DNA of 64,000 nt. Source: Sphingomonas sp. GM_Shp_1 (GTDB lineage: Bacteria > Pseudomonadota > Alphaproteobacteria > Sphingomonadales > Sphingomonadaceae). A program made the translations under genes and the position numbers. Of this stretch, positions 26,528 to 34,802 are shown piece after piece (position 1 is the stretch's first letter; the number at the start of each line of letters is the position of its first letter). The stretch spans positions 1 to 64,000 of the forward strand of contig NZ_JALNUR010000001.1 of the NCBI RefSeq assembly GCF_026540895.1. The letters are read 5' to 3'. The notes under the pieces are model-generated. The model worked only from the letters and a program-made list of their open reading frames with translations. It was not told the DNA's origin and did no database searches.

Positions 26528-27499
26528 ATGAAGCGCGGCAGGGCGTCATCGGTGCGATCGATGATCGGCATTTTGGCTATGGGTGCGTCTTTGGCGGGAT
26601 GTGCCGGTCAGCGCAGCGCGCTCGAGGCGCAAAGTCGCGTCAATCCGGTGTCGTCCGCCGCTTATCCCCTGAAATTCTGTCCTTTGGTCATGGCCAGCGG
26701 ATCGGACACGCGCATGGGGGCGATCAACCTCGACTGCTTCGCCTTTCCGGAAGTCGATGCCCGATATGATCGCGAGGCAGGCCGGTCGCCGCGCTATGGG
26801 ATCAGGGATCGCCGAAATCTGGCCTATGCGATGGCGACCGAGAAAGCGATATATCGCAACCGGTTGACCTCTATCCTTATCAAGCAGTCGGACGATATCT
26901 GTGTTCAGGAACTGGGGCGCCTGACCGCCAATGAGGCGACGGTCAATACCGCGCTCAGCATCTTCGGGACGGGGTTCTCGACGGCGGCGTCCATCGTCTC
27001 GGGCGATCTCGCCAAATCTATTCTGGCGGGCGGCGCAACGCTGGCGGGTGCCAGTCGCGACCATATCAACGTCCATGTCTATCGCAACACGATCGCGCAG
27101 GCGATCAGCCAGGTGATCTGGTCGGAGCGTCAGTTGCGCCAGGCCGAAATCCAGAAACATTATGAGCAGGCCTTGGGCGCATGGTCGATCGATGACGCCA
27201 TTCGCGACGTGAACGCCTATCACGCGCAATGTTCGTTCTACAAAGGCCTCGAGCTCCTTCTCAAGGCGGCGAACAACAATGGTGATGTGGGCGCGTATCG
27301 CCGCGAACTGACCAGGCGGGCCGAGGTTTCCCGTGCGCGTGAAGCGATCCTGGGCGTCCAGCAGTCCTTGAAGCAATTTCCCGCCGACAGTCCCGAAGCG
27401 GCATTGCTGCGACAGGAGGTCGTTCGCCTGACGTTGAAGTCGACTGTGGATACCGGCGCTGAGGACGATGATGGCGGCGACACCGATGTGAAGGAATGA
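26528..27499 (+). CDS. Unrecognised lipoprotein
   Basis: A 323-residue protein with a lipoprotein signal (lipobox LAGC, acylated Cys at about residue 25). The middle holds a Gly/Ala/Ser-rich hydrophobic stretch (about residues 140-180, IFGTGFSTAASIVSGDLAKS and onward), resembling a pair of glycine-zipper helices. A helical charged region follows (SERQLRQAEIQKHYEQALG), and the C-terminus is very acidic (TGAEDDDGGDTDVKE). Four cysteines remain after the signal. I do not recognise a family. It stands alone after mutL, and its codon use is somewhat less G/C-extreme than its neighbours. An envelope-located role is inferred from the signal only. Confidence 0.75.
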   Translation: MKRGRASSVRSMIGILAMGASLAGCAGQRSALEAQSRVNPVSSAAYPLKFCPLVMASGSDTRMGAINLDCFAFPEVDARYDREAGRSPRYGIRDRRNLAYAMATEKAIYRNRLTSILIKQSDDICVQELGRLTANEATVNTALSIFGTGFSTAASIVSGDLAKSILAGGATLAGASRDHINVHVYRNTIAQAISQVIWSERQLRQAEIQKHYEQALGAWSIDDAIRDVNAYHAQCSFYKGLELLLKAANNNGDVGAYRRELTRRAEVSRAREAILGVQQSLKQFPADSPEAALLRQEVVRLTLKSTVDTGAEDDDGGDTDVKE

Positions 27500-27845
27500 C
27501 CGCGGGATAGTGGCCGGATCGTGCACGGCGCGCATTCAACTGCGGATCGCATCGGCGGTTCGATCCAACCCGGATCATCCCTTTTTCGGCGATGAAGCGA
27601 GTCTATATAGCGATCAACCGAAATTATTTTCGGCGGCGCGTTCATCTTGACGCAACTTTTGCACGCTGCCGTGTATTATTGGCTTCAATAAGGGTTTGGG
27701 CGTTTTTTGATATGAAGCACATCATGCCTCTGATTTTCGCGCTCATCCCATTGGCCGCCGTGGTCAGCGCCTGCGTCGCCTGCCCCTGACCCGGGAAGCG
27801 CGGTTTTAAGGCCCGCGCGCGATCCTCCGTCGCCCCAAGACGCGA
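27500..27845. other. Intergenic stretch with a possible 25-codon lipopeptide frame at 27713-27789
   Basis: This region is noticeably more A/T-rich than the rest (especially 27590-27720). It contains a tiny frame, ATG 27713 to TGA 27789, encoding MKHIMPLIFALIPLAAVVSA followed by CVACP: a complete signal sequence with a VSAC lipobox. There is no good ribosome binding site, so I do not call it a gene. Otherwise nothing is evident. Confidence 0.25.
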
Positions 27846-27880
27846 GAAAGGGCCGCCCGGACATGCCGGACGGCCCTTTC
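27846..27880 (-). terminator. Terminator-like hairpin after rplI
   Basis: A near-perfect inverted repeat (GAAAGGGCCG at 27846-27855 with CGGCCCTTTC at 27871-27880, plus an inner CCGG pair) lies about 30 bases after the rplI stop. It ends in short T-rich bases on either strand, so it may work in both directions. Confidence 0.6.
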
Positions 27881-27910
27881 TGTTTAGGCGGAAGGCCGAA
27901 GCGCTGGGGA

Positions 27911-28507
27911 TCAGCCCTGCGCTTCTTCTTCCTGCTCCGGCTGAACCTCGGCGGTGGCGCCGGGCTCTGCGTTGGGATCGTAATCCTCGGTGAAGCCGGC
28001 TTCGTCACGCTCGAACATCGAGGCCATGACGTCGACGCCCTGCGCCTGCATCTCGGCTTCTTCCGGCGAGCGGGCGACGTTGACCTTGACGGTCACGGCC
28101 ACTTCCGGGTGAAGCGCGACACGCACGTCGTACAGGCCGATCGCCTTGATCGGACGGTCGAGCACGATCTGGCTCTTGTTGACCTTGTGGCCATCGGCGA
28201 CCAGCGCGTCGACCAGGTCGCGCACCGCGACCGAGCCGTAGAGCTGACCGACGTTCGACGCCTGACGGATCAGGGTGACGGTCACGTTGTCGAAGGTCTT
28301 CGCCTCGACCTCGGCCTCGGCGCGACGGTTCGCGTTCTCGGCTTCGATGCGGGCGCGGTTGGCCTCGAACACCTTCTTGTTGGCTTCGTTGGCGCGCAGC
28401 GCCTTCTTGCGCGGCAGCAGGAAGTTACGGGCAAAGCCGTCCTTCACGGTGACCACGTCGCCGATGGCGCCGAGCTTTTCGACGCGCTCAAGCAGAATAA
28501 CGTCCAT
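27911..28507 (-). CDS. rplI: Large ribosomal subunit protein bL9
   Basis: A 198-residue bL9. The N-terminal rRNA-binding domain is clear (MDVILLERVEKLGAIGDVVT, VKDGFARNFLLPRKKALRAN), then the connecting helix and the C-terminal domain (NVGQLYGSVAVRDLVDALVA). It is about 50 residues longer than E. coli L9, with an acidic tail (FTEDYDPNAEP and onward to EQEEEAQG), a known feature of sphingomonad L9. It is last in rpsF-rpsR-rplI. Confidence 0.97.
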   Translation of the reverse strand: MDVILLERVEKLGAIGDVVTVKDGFARNFLLPRKKALRANEANKKVFEANRARIEAENANRRAEAEVEAKTFDNVTVTLIRQASNVGQLYGSVAVRDLVDALVADGHKVNKSQIVLDRPIKAIGLYDVRVALHPEVAVTVKVNVARSPEEAEMQAQGVDVMASMFERDEAGFTEDYDPNAEPGATAEVQPEQEEEAQG

Positions 28508-28519
28508 CTCTAGGACTCC

Positions 28520-28744
28520 TTACTTCACGACGTAGGGCAGGAGGCCCAGGTGACGGGCGCGCTTGATGGCCTGGGCCAGTTCGCGCTGCTTCTTGGCCGA
28601 CACGCTGGTAATGCGCGAAGGCACGATCTTGCCGCGCTCGGACACGAAGCCCTGGAGCAGACGGACGTCCTTATAGTCGATCCGGGGCGCGTCCTTCGCG
28701 GAGAAGGGGCAGCTCTTGCGGCGACGGAAAAACGGGCGGGCCAT
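28520..28744 (-). CDS. rpsR: Small ribosomal subunit protein bS18
   Basis: A 74-residue basic protein with the bS18 pattern [40 protein letters not shown] and [14 protein letters not shown]. It binds bS6 in the 30S platform. The ATG overlaps the rpsF stop (TAATG) and 12 bases separate it from rplI. Confidence 0.97.
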   Translation of the reverse strand: MARPFFRRRKSCPFSAKDAPRIDYKDVRLLQGFVSERGKIVPSRITSVSAKKQRELAQAIKRARHLGLLPYVVK

Positions 28745-29154
28745 TATGCGGCTTCCTCTTCACGATCACGACGGGGACGGTCAGCGCGGTCGGGGCGCTC
28801 GCCACGATCGGCACGACGCTCGCGGTCACGCTCCTGCTTGCGCATCATCACCGACGGACCTTCTTCGAGGCCGTCGACCTTGACGGTCATGTAGCGGATC
28901 ACGTCTTCGTTGATCTGGGTCTGGCGCTCCAGCTCGGCAACGACACCCGCGGGGGCGTCGATCTCGAGCATGACGTAATGCGCCTTGCGGTTCTTGGCGA
29001 TCTTGTACGCCAGGGAACGCAGGCCCCAGGTCTCGGTCTTCACGACCTTGCCCTGATTGTCCTCGACGATCTTCGTGGCGGCTTCCGCCAGCGCGTCCAC
29101 CTGCGCCTGTGCCAGATCCTGGCGCGCAAGGAACACGTGCTCGTAAAGAGCCAT
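28744..29154 (-). CDS. rpsF: Small ribosomal subunit protein bS6
   Basis: A 136-residue bS6: [40 protein letters not shown] and [20 protein letters not shown] form the normal domain of about 95 residues. The remaining 40 residues are an alternating Arg/Asp/Glu tail ([20 protein letters not shown] and onward) that is probably disordered. I chose ATG 29154; the open frame upstream is not ribosomal sequence. It is first in the operon and divergent from fabD. Confidence 0.96.
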   Translation of the reverse strand: MALYEHVFLARQDLAQAQVDALAEAATKIVEDNQGKVVKTETWGLRSLAYKIAKNRKAHYVMLEIDAPAGVVAELERQTQINEDVIRYMTVKVDGLEEGPSVMMRKQERDRERRADRGERPDRADRPRRDREEEAA

Positions 29155-29411
29155 GCAGCTTACCTTATGTTGGCCGATCGCTGACGCCCACCCCACGTGG
29201 TGCGCCCCTCCGGCTGTCTTCCATACTTCAATACCGTCATGCCAAAATGGCATGAGGGCGGGTGAAGCAGGTGCTTCCCGCCCAATGGTGCGCTGGCTCA
29301 TAGCGAATTGCGGGCAAAAGGCAAGCGGGGAAGGGGCCGCGCACTTGCCAGCGGCGGGCGACCTTTCTACCGCGCGGGCCATCCTATTACCATTTCATGG
29401 CAGAACGACAT

Positions 29412-30371
29412 ATGCGTGCATTCATCTTTCCGGGCCAGGGCAGCCAGGCCGTCGGCATGGGCAAGGCGCTGGCCGAGGCGAGCCCGGTCGCCCGCGAAGT
29501 CTTCCAGGAAGTCGACGAGGCGCTGGGCCAGCACCTCTATCGCCTGATGACCGAGGGCCCCGCCGACGAACTGACCCTGACCGAGAATGCGCAACCCGCG
29601 ATCATGGCGAACGCCATCGCGACCTTGCGCGTGCTGGAGAAGGAAGGTGGCGTACGCCTGGCCGAGAAGGCCGATTTCGTCGCGGGCCATTCGCTGGGCG
29701 AATATACGGCGCTGTGCGCGGCCGACGCGCTGGATGTCGCGACGACCGCGCGGCTGCTGAAGCTGCGCGGGCGGGCGATGCAGGCGGCGGTGCCGGTGGG
29801 TGAGGGCGCGATGGCGGCTTTGCTGGGCGCCGACCTGGAAAAGGCGAAGACCATCGCGGGCGCGGCGGTCGACTCGATCCTGGCTGATAGTGGCGAGCGA
29901 GTGGTCTGCACCGTCGCCAACGACAATGACCCGTCGCAGGTCGTGATCTCGGGCCACCGCGTGGCCATCGAAAAGGCGGTGGCGCTCGCCAAGGACCTGG
30001 GCGCCAAGCGTGCCGTCCTGCTGCCCGTGTCCGCCCCCTTCCACTGCCCGCTGATGCAGCCTGCCGCCGACGCGATGGAAGCGGCGCTGGCAGAGGCGAC
30101 GATCCGCGCGCCGCTGGTCCCGGTCTATGCCAATGTCGAGGCCGCCCCCGTCGCCGATCCGGACGTGATCCGTACGCTGTTGGTGGCGCAGGTGACGGGC
30201 ATGGTCCGCTGGCGCGAATCGGTCCTGGCGATGCAGGATGCGGGCGTAACGAACTTTGTCGAATTCGGCGGCAAGGTGCTCGCCCCCATGGTCAAGCGCA
30301 TCGCGCCGGACTGCGAGGCGGTGAGCGTCGTGACGATGGACGATATCGAGGGGCTTCTCGCGAAGCTTTGA
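29412..30371 (+). CDS. fabD: Malonyl-CoA:ACP transacylase FabD
   Basis: A 319-residue enzyme moving malonyl from CoA to ACP, the entry step of fatty-acid elongation. The active-site serine is S94 in GHSLGEY; FPGQGSQ lies near the N-terminus and the catalytic His is in VSAPFHCPLM. I prefer ATG 29412 (MRAFIFPGQGSQ) over ATG 29397, which would add five residues; neither has a strong ribosome binding site. Normally fabG follows directly, but here a GxxExxY gene lies between them. Confidence 0.95.
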   Translation: MRAFIFPGQGSQAVGMGKALAEASPVAREVFQEVDEALGQHLYRLMTEGPADELTLTENAQPAIMANAIATLRVLEKEGGVRLAEKADFVAGHSLGEYTALCAADALDVATTARLLKLRGRAMQAAVPVGEGAMAALLGADLEKAKTIAGAAVDSILADSGERVVCTVANDNDPSQVVISGHRVAIEKAVALAKDLGAKRAVLLPVSAPFHCPLMQPAADAMEAALAEATIRAPLVPVYANVEAAPVADPDVIRTLLVAQVTGMVRWRESVLAMQDAGVTNFVEFGGKVLAPMVKRIAPDCEAVSVVTMDDIEGLLAKL

Positions 30372-30376
30372 TTTCG

Positions 30377-30400
30377 CGCGGAGACGCGGAGGCGCGGAGA
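30377..30400. repeat. Left inverted repeat of the GxxExxY cassette
   Basis: Three tandem 8-mers: CGCGGAGA, CGCGGAGG, CGCGGAGA. It is the inverted counterpart of 30782-30805 (22 of 24 positions match). The GGAGG at 30388-30392 provides a Shine-Dalgarno 7 bases from the ATG, and the last A of the repeat is the A of the start codon. Confidence 0.85.
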
Positions 30401-30828
30401 TGCGGGATATAGACGAGATCAGTGGAGCCGTTCTCGACGTGGCGTTGCATATGCACCGCGACTTGGGGCCGGGTTTGCTAGAAAGCGTCTACGAAACCGT
30501 TCTGGCGGGCAAGCTGGACCGAATGGGTTTGACGGTCGCGCGTCAGCGTCCGGTAGACATTCATTTCGACGGTATGACCTTCGATGCCGCTTTCCGTATC
30601 GACCTCCTCGTTGATGAGCGCTTGCTCGTCGAAATCAAATCGGTTGAGCGGCTGACCGCCGCTCATGCCAAGCAACTGCTGACCTATTTGAGGCTGACCG
30701 GCCAGCCGGTCGGTTTGCTGATCAACTTTGGCGGCGCAACGCTGAGAGAAGGGGTGCGACGGATCGTCAATTCCCACACTCCCTCCGCGTCTCCGCGTCT
30801 CCGCGTGAACCAAAGAATCGGAGAATAA
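30400..30828 (+). CDS. GxxExxY family protein (PD-(D/E)xK nuclease-like fold)
   Basis: A 142-residue protein named for its motif G25-L-L-E28-S-V-Y31. It also carries a PD-(D/E)xK-like triad: D68 (FRID), E78 and K80 (LLVEIKS), as in nuclease-fold proteins. The function of the family is not established. It sits between fabD (28 bases) and fabG (2 bases), where it has no metabolic business. Its start is embedded in the left 24-bp repeat, and residues about 128-135 (in TPSASPRLRV) are encoded by the right repeat; the last residues NQRIGE come from the fabG leader. I infer a mobile or spreading cassette. Confidence 0.85.
   Translation: MRDIDEISGAVLDVALHMHRDLGPGLLESVYETVLAGKLDRMGLTVARQRPVDIHFDGMTFDAAFRIDLLVDERLLVEIKSVERLTAAHAKQLLTYLRLTGQPVGLLINFGGATLREGVRRIVNSHTPSASPRLRVNQRIGE
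30782..30805. repeat. Right inverted repeat of the GxxExxY cassette
   Basis: Three tandem 8-mers: CCTCCGCG, TCTCCGCG, TCTCCGCG, the reverse complement of the left repeat with two differences. It lies inside the coding sequence and encodes the SASPRLR portion of the C-terminal tail. Confidence 0.85.
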
Positions 30829-30830
30829 GC

Positions 30831-31571
30831 ATGTTCGACCTGACAGGAATGACCGCCCTCGTGACCGGCGCATCGGGTGGGCTCGGCTCAGCGGTGGCGA
30901 GGGCGCTGGCGGCGCAGGGGGCGAAATTGGCGCTGTCCGGCTCTAATATCGACAAGCTGGAGGCGTTTCGTGCCGAACTGGGTGGCGAGCATGTCGCGGT
31001 GCCGTGCAACCTCTCCGACCCCGCCGCCGTCGATGCGCTGATCCCGCAGGCGGTGGAGGCGCTGGGCGGTAAGATCGACATCCTGGTCAACAATGCGGGC
31101 GTCACCCGCGACAATCTGACCATGCGGATGAAGGACGAGGAGTGGGACCAGGTGATCCGCGTCAATCTGGAGGCCGCGTTCCGCCTGATCCGCGCCGCCG
31201 CCAAGCCGATGATGAAGGCGCGGTTCGGCCGCATCATCTCGATCACCTCGGTCGTCGGGGCGACGGGCAATCCGGGCCAGGCGAACTATGCCGCGTCCAA
31301 GGCGGGCCTGGTCGGCATGTCGAAGGCGGTCGCGCAGGAACTGGCCAGCCGCAACATCACCGTCAACTGCGTCGCGCCCGGCTTCATGCGCTCGGCGATG
31401 ACCGACGTGCTGCCCGAGGCGCAGAAGGCCGCGCTCCTCACTCGCATTCCGGCGGGCGATCTGGGCAAGGGCGAGGATATCGGCGCCGCCGTCGTGTACC
31501 TGGCGTCGAAGGAGGCGGGGTACGTCACCGGCCAGACGCTGCACGTCAATGGCGGCATGGCGATGCTCTAA
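30831..31571 (+). CDS. fabG: 3-oxoacyl-ACP reductase FabG
   Basis: A 246-residue short-chain dehydrogenase reducing 3-oxoacyl-ACP with NADPH. It has TGASGGLG (12-19), NNAG (87-90), catalytic S140, Y153 and K157 (NYAASKAG), and ends [13 protein letters not shown], as is typical of FabG. The ATG is 2 bases after the GxxExxY stop, and its ribosome binding site (cggagaa) lies in that gene's last codons, so translation of the two may be linked. Confidence 0.96.
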   Translation: MFDLTGMTALVTGASGGLGSAVARALAAQGAKLALSGSNIDKLEAFRAELGGEHVAVPCNLSDPAAVDALIPQAVEALGGKIDILVNNAGVTRDNLTMRMKDEEWDQVIRVNLEAAFRLIRAAAKPMMKARFGRIISITSVVGATGNPGQANYAASKAGLVGMSKAVAQELASRNITVNCVAPGFMRSAMTDVLPEAQKAALLTRIPAGDLGKGEDIGAAVVYLASKEAGYVTGQTLHVNGGMAML

Positions 31572-31702
31572 GCCCCCAAAAGGGCTCGAATGATCCGATC
31601 CTGGCCCAAGTCCGTCGCTGGACGGGCTTGCCAGACTTGGGCGCGCGTTCTACGTGCGTTCAGCAAGTATCAACCCCCGATGAATTACGAGAAGGGATTA
31701 CC

Positions 31703-31939
31703 ATGAGCGAGACCGCCGACCGCGTGAAGAAGATCGTCGTCGAGCATCTCGGCGTCGAAGCCGACAAGGTGACCGAGGACGCGAGCTTCATCGACGACCT
31801 CGGTGCCGACAGCCTCGACATCGTCGAGCTCGTCATGGCGTTCGAGGAAGAGTTCGGTGTCGAAATCCCGGACGATGCCGCCGAGAAGATCACGACCGTC
31901 AAGGACGCGATCACCTATATCGACGAGAACAAGGCCTAA
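31703..31939 (+). CDS. acpP: Acyl carrier protein
   Basis: A 78-residue acidic carrier protein. The phosphopantetheine attachment serine is S37 in [23 protein letters not shown] 31703 follows gaaggg. It carries acyl chains through the Fab cycle and is followed by an intrinsic terminator before fabF, which may explain how it can be made in excess over the enzymes. Confidence 0.97.
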   Translation: MSETADRVKKIVVEHLGVEADKVTEDASFIDDLGADSLDIVELVMAFEEEFGVEIPDDAAEKITTVKDAITYIDENKA

Positions 31940-32000
31940 TTCCGGGGCCTCGGCCTGCAGATGATGCGGGCCGAACGGGCCGCCAAGGCCAGGTTTCAAG

Positions 32001-32040
32001 CGGCTCCCCGACCCCGACATAGCGGGCGGGGAGCCGTTTT
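32001..32040 (+). terminator. Intrinsic terminator between acpP and fabF
   Basis: A perfect 10-bp stem, CGGCTCCCCG at 32001-32010 and CGGGGAGCCG at 32027-32036, with a 16-base loop and TTTT after it. It lies 62 bases after the acpP stop. Confidence 0.75.
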
Positions 32041-32061
32041 CGTTGTGGAATGGAGTGGAAT

Positions 32062-33318
32062 ATGCGGCGCGTCGTCGTCACCGGACTGGGTCTTGTCACG
32101 CCTCTGGGCGCGGATGTGGAAACCGCCTGGGCCAATCTGATCGCTGGCAAGTCCGGCGCGGGAACGATCACCCGCTTCGATACCACGGGGCAGAAATGCA
32201 CCATCGCGTGCGAGGTGAAGCCCAAGGACCATGAATATGGCTTCGACCCCGACAAGCGCGTCGACCACAAGGTCCAGCGCCAGGTCGATCCCTTCATCGT
32301 CTATGGCATCGACGCCGCCGGACAGGCGCTGGAAGACGCCGGCCTGACCGAGATGGACGAGGCGACGAAGCTGCGCGCGGGCGTCTCCATCGGTTCGGGC
32401 ATCGGCGGCCTGCCGGGCATCGAGATCGAATCGGTCAACCTGCATGAGCGTGGCCCCGGCCGGGTCAGCCCGCACTTCGTCCATGGCCGCCTGATCAACC
32501 TGATTTCGGGCCAGGTCAGCATCAAATATGGCCTGATGGGCCCCAACCATGCGGTCGTCACCGCCTGCTCGACCGGCGCGCACTCGATCGGCGATGCGGC
32601 GCGGATGATCCGTGACGACGATGCCGACATCATGCTGGCGGGCGGTGCGGAAAGCACGATCAATCCGCTGGGCGTGGCGGGCTTCGCCCAGGCGCGCGCG
32701 CTCAACATGAGCATGAACGACCGCCCGACCGAGGCGAGCCGTCCCTATGACAAGGGTCGCGACGGCTTCGTGATGGGCGAGGGCGCTGGCGTCGTCGTGC
32801 TCGAGGAATATGAGCACGCCAAGGCGCGCGGCGCGAAAATCTATGCCGAGGTCGTCGGCTATGGCCTGTCGGGTGACGCCTATCACGTCACCGCGCCGCA
32901 CCCCGAGGGCAAGGGTGCCGAGAATGCGATGCGCATGGCGCTGCGCAAGGCCGGCATGGAGCCGTCGGACATCGACTATATCAACGCGCATGGCACCTCG
33001 ACCATGGCCGATACGATCGAACTGGCCGCGGCCAAGCGGGTGTTCGGCGACGATCTGTCGGGGGCGTCGATGTCGAGCACCAAGTCGGCCATCGGCCATC
33101 TGCTGGGCGGCGCCGGTGCGGTGGAGAGCATCTTCTGCATCCTCGCGCTGCGCGACCAGATCGTGCCGCCGACGCTGAACCTCGATAACCCGGACGAAGG
33201 GACCGAGGGCGTCGACCTGGTCCCGCACAAGGCGAAGAAGCGCGAGGTCAAGGCGGTGCTGAACAACTCGTTCGGCTTCGGCGGCACCAACGCCTCGCTG
33301 GTGATGAAGGCGATCTGA
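32062..33318 (+). CDS. fabF: Beta-ketoacyl-ACP synthase II
   Basis: A 418-residue condensing enzyme elongating acyl-ACP. The catalytic triad is C169 (VVTACSTGAHS), a His in YINAHGTSTM and a His in KSAIGHLLGGAGA; the C-terminal NNSFGFGGTNASLV is typical. I place the start at ATG 32062 (MRRVVVTGLGLVTPLG), with GGAG six bases before it, rather than the ATG at 32050. It follows acpP after a terminator. Confidence 0.96.
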   Translation: MRRVVVTGLGLVTPLGADVETAWANLIAGKSGAGTITRFDTTGQKCTIACEVKPKDHEYGFDPDKRVDHKVQRQVDPFIVYGIDAAGQALEDAGLTEMDEATKLRAGVSIGSGIGGLPGIEIESVNLHERGPGRVSPHFVHGRLINLISGQVSIKYGLMGPNHAVVTACSTGAHSIGDAARMIRDDDADIMLAGGAESTINPLGVAGFAQARALNMSMNDRPTEASRPYDKGRDGFVMGEGAGVVVLEEYEHAKARGAKIYAEVVGYGLSGDAYHVTAPHPEGKGAENAMRMALRKAGMEPSDIDYINAHGTSTMADTIELAAAKRVFGDDLSGASMSSTKSAIGHLLGGAGAVESIFCILALRDQIVPPTLNLDNPDEGTEGVDLVPHKAKKREVKAVLNNSFGFGGTNASLVMKAI

Positions 33319-33368
33319 TCGCTCCAACCGCCGTTCGTGAGGGGCGGGGTCGTTGTGCGTTCAGGGTT

Positions 33369-33519
33369 TCCCTTGGCCTTCGACGGCGCTCAGGCCGAAC
33401 GGCGGTAATCCTTGGCCCGATAATCCCCAACCTCCGTTCAGCCTGAGCGAAGTCGAAGGCCAAGGGATACGGGCTGGACCTTGGACGTGCACTTCGACTT
33501 CGCTCAGTGCGAACGGAGC
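33369..33519. repeat. TTCGAC/GTCGAA-family repeat cluster between fabF and mltG
   Basis: Three related segments: ccttggccttcgacggcgctcaggcc (about 33371-33396), cctgagcgaagtcgaaggcc (about 33443-33462) and cttcgacttcgctcag (about 33491-33506), in alternating orientation. They share the cores TTCGACttCGCTCAG and CTGAGCGaaGTCGAA. Related copies lie near 53640, 60285 and 60500. The rest of the 33319-33668 gap shows no gene. Confidence 0.7.
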
Positions 33520-33668
33520 GTAGTGATGATATTCCAACCCCGGTGTCGATCGGGCCCGCTTGCAAAACGGCTAGGCCCGCGCCATCGGCCTGACACGCAA
33601 GCGGACCCGGATCGTCGCCGGGGTCGTTCCATGTCCGGGCCCCAGCGCCCGTCAAAACCGGGTGAGAT

Positions 33669-34637
33669 ATGCGCAAGGTCGGCTGTATCGGGTTGCTGCT
33701 GGGGCTGATCGGCATCGCCGTCTTTGCCTGGGTCGCGCATGACTGGGCGGGCAGCGGTCCGGCGGACAAACCGCTCGCGGTCGTGGTGCCCGAGGGGGCG
33801 AGCCTGGCTCGCGCCGCGAACGAACTGGAAAAGGTCGGTGCGATTCGCTCGGCGAGCCGCTTCCGTATCTATGCCCGGCTGTTCGGCGGTGGGAGTGCGA
33901 TCAAGGCGGGCGAATATGCCATTCCCGAACAGGCCAGCGCCTCCGACATCCTGACCCTGCTCAAGGACGGCAGGGTCCGCCAGCGGCTGGTCCCGGTGCC
34001 GGAGGGCTATCCCTCGGTGCTGGTTCATGATGCGCTGCTGCGCGCCGATGGCCTGAGCGGCGATGTGGCCGTTCCCGCCGAGGGTTCGATTCTGCCCGAC
34101 AGCTATGCCTATCAGAAGGGCGACACCCGCGCCTCGGTCGTCGCGCGGATGCAGAAGGCGATGAAGGAGTATCTCGCCAAGGCCTGGGCCGACCGGAAGC
34201 CCGGCATCGCGGTCAAGACGCCGCGGGAGGCGATCATCCTCGCCTCGATCGTCGAGAAGGAGACGGGCAAGCCGTCCGAACGGCGGACGGTCGCGGCGGT
34301 CTATGGCAACCGCCTGCGCATCGGCATGCCGCTTCAGGCCGATCCGACCGTGATCTATCCGATCACCAAGGGGCGTCCGCTTGGTCGCCGCATCCTGCGG
34401 TCCGAACTGCATGCGAAAAATGGCTATAACACCTATGCCAGTCCCGGCCTGCCGGTCGGGCCGATCGCCAATCCGGGCCGCGCGTCGATCGACGCGGTGC
34501 TGAATCCGGCGGACAGCAAGGCGCTGTATTTCGTGGCGGACGGATCGGGGGGGCATGTCTTCGCCGATACCTTGGCCGAGCATAATGCCAATGTGCGCAA
34601 ATGGTACGCGATCCGCCGCCAGCGCGGAGAGATGTAA
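33669..34637 (+). CDS. mltG: Endolytic murein transglycosylase MltG
   Basis: A 322-residue YceG/MltG protein cutting nascent glycan strands at the inner membrane and thereby setting their length. It has one N-terminal membrane helix (CIGLLLGLIGIAVFAWV), a LysM-like domain, then the catalytic domain with ILASIVEKETG (E196/E198) and NTYASPGLPVGPIANPG. In many alphaproteobacteria mltG follows fabF, as here. Start ATG 33669. Confidence 0.95.
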   Translation: MRKVGCIGLLLGLIGIAVFAWVAHDWAGSGPADKPLAVVVPEGASLARAANELEKVGAIRSASRFRIYARLFGGGSAIKAGEYAIPEQASASDILTLLKDGRVRQRLVPVPEGYPSVLVHDALLRADGLSGDVAVPAEGSILPDSYAYQKGDTRASVVARMQKAMKEYLAKAWADRKPGIAVKTPREAIILASIVEKETGKPSERRTVAAVYGNRLRIGMPLQADPTVIYPITKGRPLGRRILRSELHAKNGYNTYASPGLPVGPIANPGRASIDAVLNPADSKALYFVADGSGGHVFADTLAEHNANVRKWYAIRRQRGEM

Positions 34638-34652
34638 GGTCGCCCCCTGTTC

Positions 34653-34790
34653 ATTCCTCCCCTGCAAGGGGAGGGGGACCGCGCGAAGCATGGTGGAGGG
34701 GTGTGACCAGCCGTGAGTTTGGTCGATCTCTCCAGCGGAGACACCCCTCCGTCAGGCCTTCGGCCTGCCACCTCCCCTTCCAGGGGAGGA
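34653..34790. repeat. CCTCCACC-family composite palindromic repeat, copy C
   Basis: Two modules between convergent mltG and bla: attcctcccctgcaagggga plus gggggaccgcg and catggtggagggg, a spacer of about 30 bases, then acacccctccgtcaggccttcggcctgccacctccccttcc. The second module has a diverged end. Only the general structure is shared with copies A, B, E and F. Confidence 0.65.
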
Positions 34791-34802
34791 ATAGGGCAGG
34801 AC

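Noticed and set aside
30377..30805. A CRISPR array or attachment site at the 8-bp repeats
   Set aside because: The repeats are contiguous 8-mers without spacers and occur as one inverted pair, so they are not a CRISPR array; no integrase or tRNA target is near.
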